This document shows, in pieces, positions 57,564 to 64,000 of a stretch of 64,000 nucleotides of DNA. The notes under the pieces were generated by a model. It had not been told where the DNA came from. It worked only from the letters and a program-made list of their open reading frames with translations, and did not search any database. The stretch is taken from assembly GCF_019084545.1 (NCBI RefSeq), contig NZ_JAHREP010000010.1, forward strand, positions 93,879 to 157,878. Reading direction: 5' to 3'. The position numbers were made by a program, and so were the translations under genes. How positions within the stretch are numbered: position 1 is the first letter of the stretch; each line of letters opens with the position of its first letter. This DNA is from Marinobacterium ramblicola (lineage in GTDB: Bacteria; Pseudomonadota; Gammaproteobacteria; Pseudomonadales; Balneatricaceae).

Positions 57564-57592
57564 GCTCCCATTAATTCGCTGATACTTTTATA

Positions 57593-58924
57593 ATGGATTC
57601 AAAAATGATAAAAGAATTTTTTATAACCAATTTGTTTGAGGAAAGGAATGTAAGAATTCCCTTTGAATCTGAATACAAAATACTTGTTGCTGAGAATGGT
57701 TATGGTAAGACCACTATACTAAATTCATTTTACGCCTTAGTCTCTGGTGATGTGTCAAAACTAAGAAAAGTGGTTTTTGAAACTATAGGTCTGGTATTCT
57801 CTGATGGCACAAAGATATCCTTTAAAAAATCAGATTTCGACGCTGATCTAGAGTATATAAAAGGACATGGTTTTTTTGAGCACCTTGAAAACCGTCTAGG
57901 CGAAGATTTTATTCTTCAGCTAATTGATGACGTTAGAAAGTACCCATTGCATCAGATTGATCGATCCCCCCTATTTCGTCATGCCTTGCGAGATCTTGAT
58001 ATCCCGTCGTCTATTCTTCGGGATTATTTGAAAGAGGTAAGGGGAAATGTACCCAATAGGAGAGTAAACTCATCTACCCAGGAGAAACTTGATAAAATCA
58101 AAGCAAAGTTTCCATTGAATACACTGTATCTTCCTACATATAGGCGTGTTGAAGAAGATATTCGCGCTTTCAGTGGAACCATGGAAAATTCTCGTTTCAG
58201 CCATGCGTCGATTAATTTCGGTATGGGCGATGTACGTAAAAGTATTGAAAAAATCACCTCTGAGATTTTAATTTCGTCCGTAGAATGGTTCTCTAAAATC
58301 AATGGCCAAATGCTCTCTCAGCTTGTTGGAGGGTTCTCTGTAACACCAGAAATGAAGAGTTCTATTTCTAGCCCAAGAGCAGTTGAGATTGTTTTGGAAA
58401 GGATAGGGAAAAACATATCCCCCAGCCATAAAGAGCAAATTTTGGAATTGGTTAAAAGCGGTGATATTCAAACCGGACATGATCCACTTATATACTTTGT
58501 TAGTAATCTTTTGAAAGTATATGAACAACAACAAGAAAATGATGAGTCAATTCAACAATTTACCAAGGTCAGTAACAGATACCTGAATGATAAGGAGGTT
58601 GTATACGACGAAAGCAATGTAACGATTAAAATAATTAGAAAGAAGAATGGAAATGAAGTAGATATTGAGAGCCTTTCTTCCGGGGAAAAACAAATAATTT
58701 CTCTTTTTGCCTTGCTCTACCTCCAAAAGAAACATGATATAGCGATATTTTTTGATGAGCCGGAGCTTTCATTATCTATTGAATGGCAAAAAACATTACT
58801 CCCTGACATCGTTTCCTCTGGCAAATGTAAATTTTTATTTTCTACCACTCACTCTCCTTTCATATTTGAAAATAATTTGGAAGAAAATACCGTCGATCTA
58901 GGCGTATATATTGAGGAGCTGTAA
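57593..58924 (+). CDS. ABC-type AAA ATPase, PARIS AriA-like
   Basis: This encodes 443 residues. The P-loop AENGYGKTT (33-41), the ABC signature SLSSGEKQ (360-367), Walker B IAIFFDEPELS (about 382-393) and the switch His in STTHS (420) are all present, so this is a complete ABC-type ATPase of the kind used by defence systems. The next gene is a DUF4435 protein in a one-base TAATG overlap, the arrangement of PARIS (AriA-AriB). AriA-type ATPases hold the effector inactive until a phage anti-restriction protein is sensed. Other AAA-plus-DUF4435 systems cannot be excluded. Confidence 0.75.
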   Translation: MDSKMIKEFFITNLFEERNVRIPFESEYKILVAENGYGKTTILNSFYALVSGDVSKLRKVVFETIGLVFSDGTKISFKKSDFDADLEYIKGHGFFEHLENRLGEDFILQLIDDVRKYPLHQIDRSPLFRHALRDLDIPSSILRDYLKEVRGNVPNRRVNSSTQEKLDKIKAKFPLNTLYLPTYRRVEEDIRAFSGTMENSRFSHASINFGMGDVRKSIEKITSEILISSVEWFSKINGQMLSQLVGGFSVTPEMKSSISSPRAVEIVLERIGKNISPSHKEQILELVKSGDIQTGHDPLIYFVSNLLKVYEQQQENDESIQQFTKVSNRYLNDKEVVYDESNVTIKIIRKKNGNEVDIESLSSGEKQIISLFALLYLQKKHDIAIFFDEPELSLSIEWQKTLLPDIVSSGKCKFLFSTTHSPFIFENNLEENTVDLGVYIEEL

Positions 58925-59865
58925 TGTCGAGAGTAGCGGCGTTGAAAAAGTCAAGAGATTCACTTTCGGTAAAGTTTTTAGAGTTTACAAGAGTTGTATC
59001 AAAAGGTAAGGTTGCAGCATTTTTCGAAGGTGAAGACGAGAAGTATTATTCAATTAGGATAAATACCATTCGCCCTGATATTTCATGGACTGGTGTAAAT
59101 TGTAATGGAAAATTCAATGTCGTTAATATGAGAAGTCGGATAAGAAAACATACTACCTACAGAAAATATTCATGTTTATTTTTTGTTGATTCCGATTTTG
59201 ACGATAATAAAGAACTTTATGGACTCACGGATATATACCTAACTCCATGTTATTCAGTAGAGAACTTATATATTTCTGACTCCGCGTTCAAACGCGTCCT
59301 TTCTGCGGAGTTTGGTTTAAATGATACCTGTGAAGAACATGAGTGTTTTGAATTATGCATATCTAGATATTGCGAAATAAAATCTCAGTATCTTGATATG
59401 ATTGAAGGCTTTAACCTTCTAATCAAAGAGGTAAGATTAATAGAGCAATCTGGTGACTCAGCAGGCAAGCTGAACGTTAACAACGTTAATATCGAAGACT
59501 TGGTTGAAATAAATCTTTCCGAAGTCAAAAAAGTTTATACGGAGTCATCACCTCGTTCAATCTTTCCTGAGTTGCAAGAAAATTTAGAAATTTCATTTGA
59601 TAGCTCAATAGAGTATTTTAAAGGTAAAAGTGGTGAGCTTTGGTATAGAGGTAAGCAAAATCTTGATTTCTATAGGATATTTCTTAGTAAACTTAAAAGT
59701 GACAGATGCCGAAAGATTGGAAGAGAGTTTTTTTCAAACAGAGGGAATGTCAAACTTCATTTAACTAAAGCAAATTCTATTTCTGAGTTGAGTCAATATG
59801 CAGAGACTCCGGAATGTTTACGAAAATTTTTAGAGTTATTCGAGGTTGATAGTCAAGTAGCATAG
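58924..59865 (+). CDS. DUF4435 (TOPRIM-like) nuclease, PARIS AriB-like
   Basis: This encodes 313 residues, matching the AriB size. The DUF4435 core is visible: FFEGEDEKYY (33-42, the metal-binding Glu35 in a TOPRIM-like first strand), FFVDSDFDD (Asp89, Asp91) and YSVENLYI (110-117). In PARIS, released AriB cleaves host tRNA and stops growth. The start ATG 58924 overlaps the ATPase stop by one base, so the two are coupled. The C-terminal 150 residues are helical with no recognised domain. Confidence 0.75.
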   Translation: MSRVAALKKSRDSLSVKFLEFTRVVSKGKVAAFFEGEDEKYYSIRINTIRPDISWTGVNCNGKFNVVNMRSRIRKHTTYRKYSCLFFVDSDFDDNKELYGLTDIYLTPCYSVENLYISDSAFKRVLSAEFGLNDTCEEHECFELCISRYCEIKSQYLDMIEGFNLLIKEVRLIEQSGDSAGKLNVNNVNIEDLVEINLSEVKKVYTESSPRSIFPELQENLEISFDSSIEYFKGKSGELWYRGKQNLDFYRIFLSKLKSDRCRKIGREFFSNRGNVKLHLTKANSISELSQYAETPECLRKFLELFEVDSQVA

Positions 59866-59875
59866 AAGTTTTTGC

Positions 59876-59935
59876 TAACAATTGACTTGAGTAGCTAATC
59901 GAAAAATATCCGCCTCTTTTACTGCAACTCGACGA
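59876..59935 (+). repeat. Island intergenic repeat, copy A
   Basis: It begins with TAAC and contains TGACT..GTAG, GAAAAAT-T-CC and TTTTACTGCAAC. It aligns over about 60 bases with 61604-61660. The copies lie after AriB-like and after the second membrane gene, bracketing the two unknown genes. Confidence 0.6.
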
Positions 59936-59976
59936 ATGAAAAAATCAAATAATTTAATAATTGTGGTCAGAGTGAT

Positions 59977-60076
59977 GTTTCAGAATTTTGAGAAGCGACT
60001 TTTTGGTCGCCAGCGCTACCATGGGCTTATAGAAAAGCGTTTAAAATCGTTCGCTTTTCTCTCTGAAACCTCAAAA
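59977..60076 (+). other. Structured intergenic element
   Basis: It has several complementary arms: GTTTCAGA (59977-59984) with TCTGAAAC (60062-60069), TTTTGAG (59986-59992) with CTCAAAA (60070-60076), GCGAC/GTCGC (59995-60010), and AGAAAAGCG/CGCTTTTCT (60031-60060). The first two pairings cross and are alternatives. It could be a leader RNA or a recombination site. Confidence 0.4.
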
Positions 60077-60107
60077 GCCACGCTTTCTTCGGTCCTTTAA
60101 CGCAGTT

Positions 60108-60623
60108 ATGAGCAAGAAGGAGCTTATTATTAAAATTACATTTCAAATTGCGTCATATGCAATGTTGCTAGGAATAAGCAGTATCTATGGGTTTCTTGAG
60201 AGGCCTGCTGAAATGGGGTTGGCGGTCTTGGCTGGGGCATTAGGCTTGGCATTTTCAAATATCGATAAAATTTCTAGATTTAAAGGTGCAGGGTTCGAAG
60301 CTGAAATGAACATGGTTCAAACGATGATTGAAAGCCAAACAGAGCCAACTTCTGATCAGAAAGAGGAAGCCAAACAAAAAGATGATTTGACGAATGTAGA
60401 AAGCGAAATTTTACAGAAGCTTCAAAAACCTGGTTATACTTGGCGTTACGCGAAAACAGTTGCAGGTGAAATTTCAAAAGATATATCTTCCACAGAAAAA
60501 TCTTTAGCTTCACTAATGTCTAGGGGCTTTGTAAAGAATGGCAAAGGCTCAAATGGAGAAATATGGGCGATAACAACACTTGGTAAAAGTGTACAAGAAC
60601 AACATGAGCTTAAGAGCGCATAA
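60108..60623 (+). CDS. Unknown membrane protein with possible winged-helix tail
   Basis: This encodes 171 residues. Two membrane segments (about 8-27 and 36-51) are followed by a charged linker and a C-terminal domain with VESEILQKLQKPGYTWRYAKTVAGEISKDISSTEKSLASLMSRGFVKN, a pattern consistent with a winged helix. Membrane anchoring of a helix-turn-helix-like domain suggests a sensor or regulator, but I recognise no family. The gene is AT-rich and lies inside the repeat-bracketed part of the island, upstream of another anchored protein. Confidence 0.55.
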   Translation: MSKKELIIKITFQIASYAMLLGISSIYGFLERPAEMGLAVLAGALGLAFSNIDKISRFKGAGFEAEMNMVQTMIESQTEPTSDQKEEAKQKDDLTNVESEILQKLQKPGYTWRYAKTVAGEISKDISSTEKSLASLMSRGFVKNGKGSNGEIWAITTLGKSVQEQHELKSA

Positions 60624-60688
60624 CCTAGTGTCTACTTTTTTGGGCAAGACCAGTGCTATAGGGAAATGTCAAGCAGGAGAGTAATTGG

Positions 60689-61606
60689 ATGAATGAATTG
60701 GCTGTTATCCGAAATGAAGAAGATGCATGGGCCCTGTTAGAGTTCTTTATTCACAATAAAGATGCTGATTCAGCTCTAGAGATTGAATTCAATGGATGGC
60801 CAAAGTTCCATGTAGGCATAAAAGGTGAACGCTATTCCGGAACACTTCCAGGCCCGCTGCTAACCCAGCTCGGCAAAATACAAGCTTTGTCCAATACCTA
60901 TTACGGGAGGATAGTTCATGGAGGCGATGCAAGAAATATCAAGAAACATGAGAAAGCGGAGCTTGAGCTACTTTTTGAAGTACGAGAGGGAAGCACTGAG
61001 ATTAAAGCCGACCTAACCTCATTTCTTACTAAATTATCGGAAGCTCTCTCTAATAACAAAACATCTAGAAATGCAGCTATCGTGATTATTGTCCTAGCGC
61101 TAAGCGTTTCAGGTTCAGTCGTAATTCCTGAAATAAGCGAAGATTTAACAAATCAAGAAAAATATAGAATCGAATTGCAGGAAAGAGCATTGGAAATAGC
61201 GGCAGAGGAGTCTGACTCAGCAGCAGATTTCGCAAAAACATACAAAGAAATAATATCAGCTGCATCAGATGCAACATCGATAAGAATCGGAGGAAACGAA
61301 CTAACCGAAGAGCAAATTCAAGCAATAAGTGGCTCAGTACGCTCAGGAGAAAATGTGGTATTAGAAAACGAATTTCATATTGAGGCTTTACGACAATATG
61401 AAAACCACTTTACGCTTACTACTCGCAGCGAGGATGGCTATACGATCCGTGCACGTGTATCGAAAGCATTCCTAAAAAAACATCCATTCCTATTGAGCGA
61501 AATATCAACTTCACTTACTTCGGATACTCGTGTTCTTCTGGTGATTAGCGTTAAGAGGTATGAAGACGGATATGGTACAGGTATTATCACTGGCGCCGAC
61601 ACATAA
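60689..61606 (+). CDS. Unknown protein with one membrane helix
   Basis: This encodes 305 residues from ATG 60689, with GGAGAG upstream. An N-terminal soluble domain (1-120) is followed by a membrane helix (about 129-148, IVIIVLALSVSGSVV) and a second soluble domain of about 155 residues. The topology, two domains joined by one helix, is common in effector or sensor proteins of defence loci, but the family is not recognised. The stop codon overlaps the repeat at 61604, as in the AriB-like gene. Confidence 0.6.
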   Translation: MNELAVIRNEEDAWALLEFFIHNKDADSALEIEFNGWPKFHVGIKGERYSGTLPGPLLTQLGKIQALSNTYYGRIVHGGDARNIKKHEKAELELLFEVREGSTEIKADLTSFLTKLSEALSNNKTSRNAAIVIIVLALSVSGSVVIPEISEDLTNQEKYRIELQERALEIAAEESDSAADFAKTYKEIISAASDATSIRIGGNELTEEQIQAISGSVRSGENVVLENEFHIEALRQYENHFTLTTRSEDGYTIRARVSKAFLKKHPFLLSEISTSLTSDTRVLLVISVKRYEDGYGTGIITGADT

Positions 61607-61660
61607 CGTGTGACTGTAGTGGTTAGAAAAATTTCCCCGCGTTTTTTACTGCAACGCAAC
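61604..61660 (+). repeat. Island intergenic repeat, copy B
   Basis: This is the partner of 59876-59935: TAAC, TGACT, GTAG, GAAAAAT-T-CCC and TTTTACTGCAAC occur in the same order. It starts at the stop codon of the preceding gene. Confidence 0.6.
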
Positions 61661-61666
61661 AGGCGA

Positions 61667-61696
61667 GAATAAGCCTCCGTTAATAGAGACTTATTC
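61667..61696. terminator. Terminator-like hairpin at end of GlcG-like copy 1
   Basis: GAATAAGCCTC (61667-61677) pairs with GAGACTTATTC (61686-61696) with one mismatch. A related, better hairpin occurs at the same place beside copy 2 (63181-63210). Confidence 0.5.
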
Positions 61697-61716
61697 TTTC
61701 CCGAACTTTTTAGGCT

Positions 61717-62163
61717 CTAAAGCCCCCCCGCATCCGCAACCAGCCCAGCCGCCTCAATCCCAAACACAGCACACTGCTCATCAACATCCGACAGATCGCC
61801 ACTGATACCCACGGCACCGACGATCTCGTTATCGCTGTTACGGATCAGTACGCCACCCGGCACGGACACGATCTTGCCCTGCGCCAGGGTATTCAGTGCG
61901 GAGATAAACGCCGGGCGGTTCTGTGCGTCCTCGCCCAGGGCGCGGGAGGATTTGCCCATAGCGACGGCGCCCCAGGCTTTGCTGATGGCGACATCGGGGC
62001 GGATCATGCCAGCGCCGTCCTGGCGTTGCAGCGAGACCAGCGTGCCGCCGGCGTCCAGTATCGCCACGGTCAGCGGCTCTGTCTTTAGTTCAAGGCTTTT
62101 TCCAAATGCAGCCGGGTGATGGTGACCGATAATTTTGGTCAGTGTATAGTTTATTATAAGCAC
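61717..62163 (-). CDS. GlcG/HbpS-family protein, N-terminus replaced
   Basis: This encodes 148 residues from a GTG at 62163. From about residue 22 onward it is a good GlcG/HbpS-like protein (LTVAILDAGGTLVSLQRQDGAGMIRPDVAISKAWGAVAMGKSSRA, GGVLIRNSDNEIVGAVGISG). The first 20 or so residues are unrelated to the family and come from the AT-rich insert. So it is probably a 5'-truncated gene that uses a chance start, and its function may be lost. A second truncated copy about 90 percent identical by eye lies at 63239-63572. Confidence 0.6.
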   Translation of the reverse strand: MLIINYTLTKIIGHHHPAAFGKSLELKTEPLTVAILDAGGTLVSLQRQDGAGMIRPDVAISKAWGAVAMGKSSRALGEDAQNRPAFISALNTLAQGKIVSVPGGVLIRNSDNEIVGAVGISGDLSDVDEQCAVFGIEAAGLVADAGGL

Positions 62164-62198
62164 AATAATACGACTAAAATAATTCCAGGATTATAACA

Positions 62199-62468
62199 TT
62201 GATAAGAAAATATAGAGATCGTAATAAAAAAGTAAGACAAAGAGTAAACAAACCTCAACAAAAAATAGAAAATTTAAAAACCAGCATAAAAGGAAGGTTA
62301 CTTTCTATTAGCTTTGTTGGTTTGTTGCTAACCGTTTTCGGAGTATTATACCCCCCGATATCTGACTATATTTCAGGTAAATTTGGAGGGCAGTTATCTT
62401 TAGGAGTTCTAAATGAAAGATTCCCGGACCACGAGCCAGTTTATATATTTTTTTTCCACACCAAATAG
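62199..62468 (+). CDS. Membrane-anchor part of a frameshifted unknown gene
   Basis: This encodes 89 residues: a basic N-terminus, one membrane helix (about 33-52, LLSISFVGLLLTVFGVLYPPI region) and a start of a soluble domain. The frame stops just after a run of eight T (62448-62455). The next open frame (62413-63144, +1) continues naturally from that point, so the two are most likely one gene broken at the T-run, by mutation, sequencing error or programmed slippage. No family recognised. Strongly AT-rich. Confidence 0.5.
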   Translation: MIRKYRDRNKKVRQRVNKPQQKIENLKTSIKGRLLSISFVGLLLTVFGVLYPPISDYISGKFGGQLSLGVLNERFPDHEPVYIFFFHTK

Positions 62469-63144
62469 TGAACGAAACTCTAGATATATGGTCCCAGTTC
62501 AGCTAACCATATTTAATGAATTTAATAACTTTGAAGAGAATGCATCATTATCACTAAAGTATTCAAAAGTTAATGGCAGAAGCATATTGGATGAGAAGTA
62601 TATAAAATATACTGGCATTAGATCTAAGCATGAAGTTAAGCACGAATTAAATATATCTGATAAATTTGATTATTCTTTGTATAAAGTAGACTATTTGACT
62701 AAAAATGGAGATCTTAGAATTACGGATGGAGCATTTACATCTAGAATAGATTATGGCGATAAATTTCCTGTTTTTTTTGAGTTAGGTCAGGGACTTGATG
62801 TGGAGGCAACTGTTTACAGCAAAAGAGATATTGAGCGCAAATGGAGTCTTAAGTATCGTGCTGTCAATGTTCGTAGTAGTGATGATCTTGAATGGTGGGT
62901 CAAAGACTATTATGGAAAGAGTATAGCTCTTGATCTAAGGCAGGAGTTGTCATTTTTTCGATATTTAAGAGGTATTATTTTTGGAAGTAAAATAACAATC
63001 TATGGCTTCGAACCAAAGCTAATACAGGTTCCTGAAAATAACCTATACATTCCTAAAGAGGATTTAAGCCGCTACAAGATTTTTAGGTTTGATCCTTACA
63101 TTGCTAGATTGCTTTTTAACTTTAGCTTGGTAAACAAAATATAG
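62413..63144 (+). CDS. Soluble-domain part of a frameshifted unknown gene
   Basis: The frame gives 243 residues, but its first 12 or so are read out of phase with the upstream frame. The credible part begins at IYFFSTPNSERNSRYMVPVQLTIFNEF, a beta-rich stretch that fits after the membrane anchor if one T of the T8 run at 62448-62455 is skipped. I recognise no domain. The gene lies between two degenerate GlcG-like copies, and a strong bidirectional hairpin follows. Confidence 0.5.
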   Translation: MKDSRTTSQFIYFFSTPNSERNSRYMVPVQLTIFNEFNNFEENASLSLKYSKVNGRSILDEKYIKYTGIRSKHEVKHELNISDKFDYSLYKVDYLTKNGDLRITDGAFTSRIDYGDKFPVFFELGQGLDVEATVYSKRDIERKWSLKYRAVNVRSSDDLEWWVKDYYGKSIALDLRQELSFFRYLRGIIFGSKITIYGFEPKLIQVPENNLYIPKEDLSRYKIFRFDPYIARLLFNFSLVNKI

Positions 63145-63180
63145 AAGGTGACTTTGGCTGCTTAACTTTCATCGAACGAC

Positions 63181-63210
63181 AAATAAGCCTCCACTGGTGG
63201 AGGCTTATTT
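63181..63210. terminator. Bidirectional terminator
   Basis: AAATAAGCCTCCAC (63181-63194) and GTGGAGGCTTATTT (63197-63210) form a 14-bp perfect stem around TG, between the frameshifted gene and GlcG-like copy 2. Confidence 0.8.
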
Positions 63211-63238
63211 ATTATTCGAACTTTATATTCTCCAGGAC

Positions 63239-63572
63239 CTATAGGCCTCCAGCATCCGCAACCAACCCAGCCGACTCAATCCCAAACACGGCACACTTTT
63301 CATCAACATCCGACAGATCACCACTGATACCCACCGCACCGACTATCTCGTTGTCGCTGTTACGGATCAGCACACCACCCGCCACGGGCACGATCTTGCC
63401 CTGCGCCAGGGTGTTCAGCGCGGAGATAAACGCCGGGCGGTTCTGTGCGTCCTGGCCCAGGGCGCGGGAGGATTTGCCCACGGCGACGGCGCCCCATGCT
63501 TTGCCGATGGCGACGTCCGGTCGGATCATGCTGGCACCGTCCTGGCGCTGCAGCGAAATCAGCGTGCCGCCG
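63239..63572 (-). pseudogene. GlcG/HbpS-family fragment, copy 2
   Basis: The translated frame reads GGTLISLQRQDGASMIRPDVAIGKAW and continues to the family C-terminus (VDEKCAVFGIESAGLVADAGGL). It lacks the roughly 40 N-terminal residues, which are replaced by sequence leading into an inverted repeat at 63591-63622. It matches copy 1 closely over its full length. With no start codon ahead of the conserved part (the first ATG is inside, at 63529), it is probably non-functional. Confidence 0.65.
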
Positions 63573-63590
63573 GGTTTCGCCTGCTGGCGA

Positions 63591-63622
63591 GTTAAGGTAC
63601 TTGTGCGGACAAGTACCTTAAC
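63591..63622. repeat. Perfect 13-bp inverted repeat
   Basis: GTTAAGGTACTTG (63591-63603) and CAAGTACCTTAAC (63610-63622) with a 6-base loop lie exactly where GlcG-like copy 2 is truncated. It could be a mobile-element end or a recombination scar. Confidence 0.7.
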
Positions 63623-63695
63623 AATCCGAAGCCGCCCCTACGGTTTGGTGGGCTGCGATGCTCGGCTGCACCGAAGGGGATGGGGCACTCAGCAA

Positions 63696-64000
63696 TCACT
63701 GATCCAGTCCCCAAAACTTGCCGATAAAGTAGCTTGCGCAAATATCAGCATCGAGAATATGTCCGCCCGGAACACCGCACCGGTCTTCACCGGTTCCCGG
63801 ATCGACAGGCGCACCATGGCCCATACCGGTGATGAGGTAGGTCTCGATTAATGCGTTGCCCTGATCATCCTGATAGACCTTATGTGGATAGCCCTTCACG
63901 GTATTTTCAACGTCGGGCGTGGTATTGTCAGTGCCGGTTGCTAAAGTCCCCAAAATCGCAACTTGAGATGTCCCCTCCACCGAGGCATCAATAAACCGAC
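63696..64000 (-). CDS. PHB-depolymerase-type esterase, 5' partial
   Basis: About 100 C-terminal residues are visible; the gene continues beyond the window. RFIDASVEGTSQVAILGTLATGTDNT is in frame across a GTG at 63980, so that codon is internal. YLITGMGHGAPVDPGTGEDRCGVPG contains the catalytic His (GMGHG) of the extracellular PHB depolymerase/LpqC-like alpha/beta hydrolases, and SYFIGKFWGLDQ is the end. It acts on polyhydroxyalkanoate or related esters. It is not part of the AT-rich insert. Confidence 0.8.
   Translation of the reverse strand, partial: RFIDASVEGTSQVAILGTLATGTDNTTPDVENTVKGYPHKVYQDDQGNALIETYLITGMGHGAPVDPGTGEDRCGVPGGHILDADICASYFIGKFWGLDQ

Noticed and set aside
56541..63622. A chromosomal integron or prophage
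   Set aside because: No integrase, recombinase or phage structural gene is visible; the cassette-like repeats alone do not justify the call.

Overview
The window looks like a chromosome segment of a free-living, probably marine, gammaproteobacterium. Supporting signs are the glrK-qseG-glrR gene order, a tRNA-Thr(CGT) gene that encodes its own CCA end, QseB/QseC-like and TRAP-transporter genes, an aryl-polyene-type lipid cluster and a membrane-bound urate hydroxylase (PuuD). Most of the sequence is GC-rich and tightly packed. About 36.8-38.6 kb and 56.6-63.2 kb are clearly AT-richer and look acquired. I cannot name the genus from sequence alone.

Layout. 1-4.0 kb (minus strand) holds one end of an aryl-polyene-like pathway: a 3-ketoacyl-synthase-like protein, an acyltransferase, two acyl carrier proteins, a membrane protein and an AMP-ligase fused to a dehydratase that runs off the window. 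A 4'-phosphopantetheinyl transferase lies next door (4.7-5.4 kb). 6.4 kb is tRNA-Thr. 6.7-11.3 kb is a complete group 3b-type NAD(P)-linked [NiFe] hydrogenase operon with its endopeptidase. 11.6-15.8 kb carries a TetR/MFS efflux pair and a QseBC/PmrAB-like two-component system. 16-17.5 kb carries an HDOD protein preceded by a cyclic-di-GMP-I riboswitch and an intrinsic terminator. 18-25 kb holds a PhoX-like protein, an EF-hand protein, the GlrK-QseG-GlrR system, a PRC-barrel protein and a retropepsin-like protein.

25-56.5 kb is dominated by purine and ureide catabolism. Uptake is by a Tsx-like porin, an NCS2 permease, an AzgA-type permease and a urea channel. Deamination is by guanine deaminase and 8-oxoguanine deaminase. 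Xanthine is oxidised by XdhABC. Urate is then taken to glyoxylate and urea by PuuD, UraH, UraD, PuuE, allantoicase and AllA. A GntR/FCD regulator and a RutR-like TetR regulator sit among these genes. A shared near-palindrome (core GTATAC/GTACAC) recurs in four of the intergenic regions. Interleaved are a hipA-hipB toxin-antitoxin pair with upstream palindromes, a TRAP transporter with a class-I glutamine amidotransferase, a LysE exporter, and an unknown secreted protein flanked by two IS256-family transposase fragments.

56.6-63.2 kb is an AT-rich island. It holds a small HEPN-like protein, an ABC-type ATPase plus DUF4435 pair that resembles the PARIS anti-phage system (AriA/AriB), two unrecognised membrane-anchored proteins bracketed by a repeated intergenic element, and a frameshifted membrane gene lying between two degenerate copies of a GlcG/HbpS-like gene. 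The window ends in a truncated PHB-depolymerase-type esterase.
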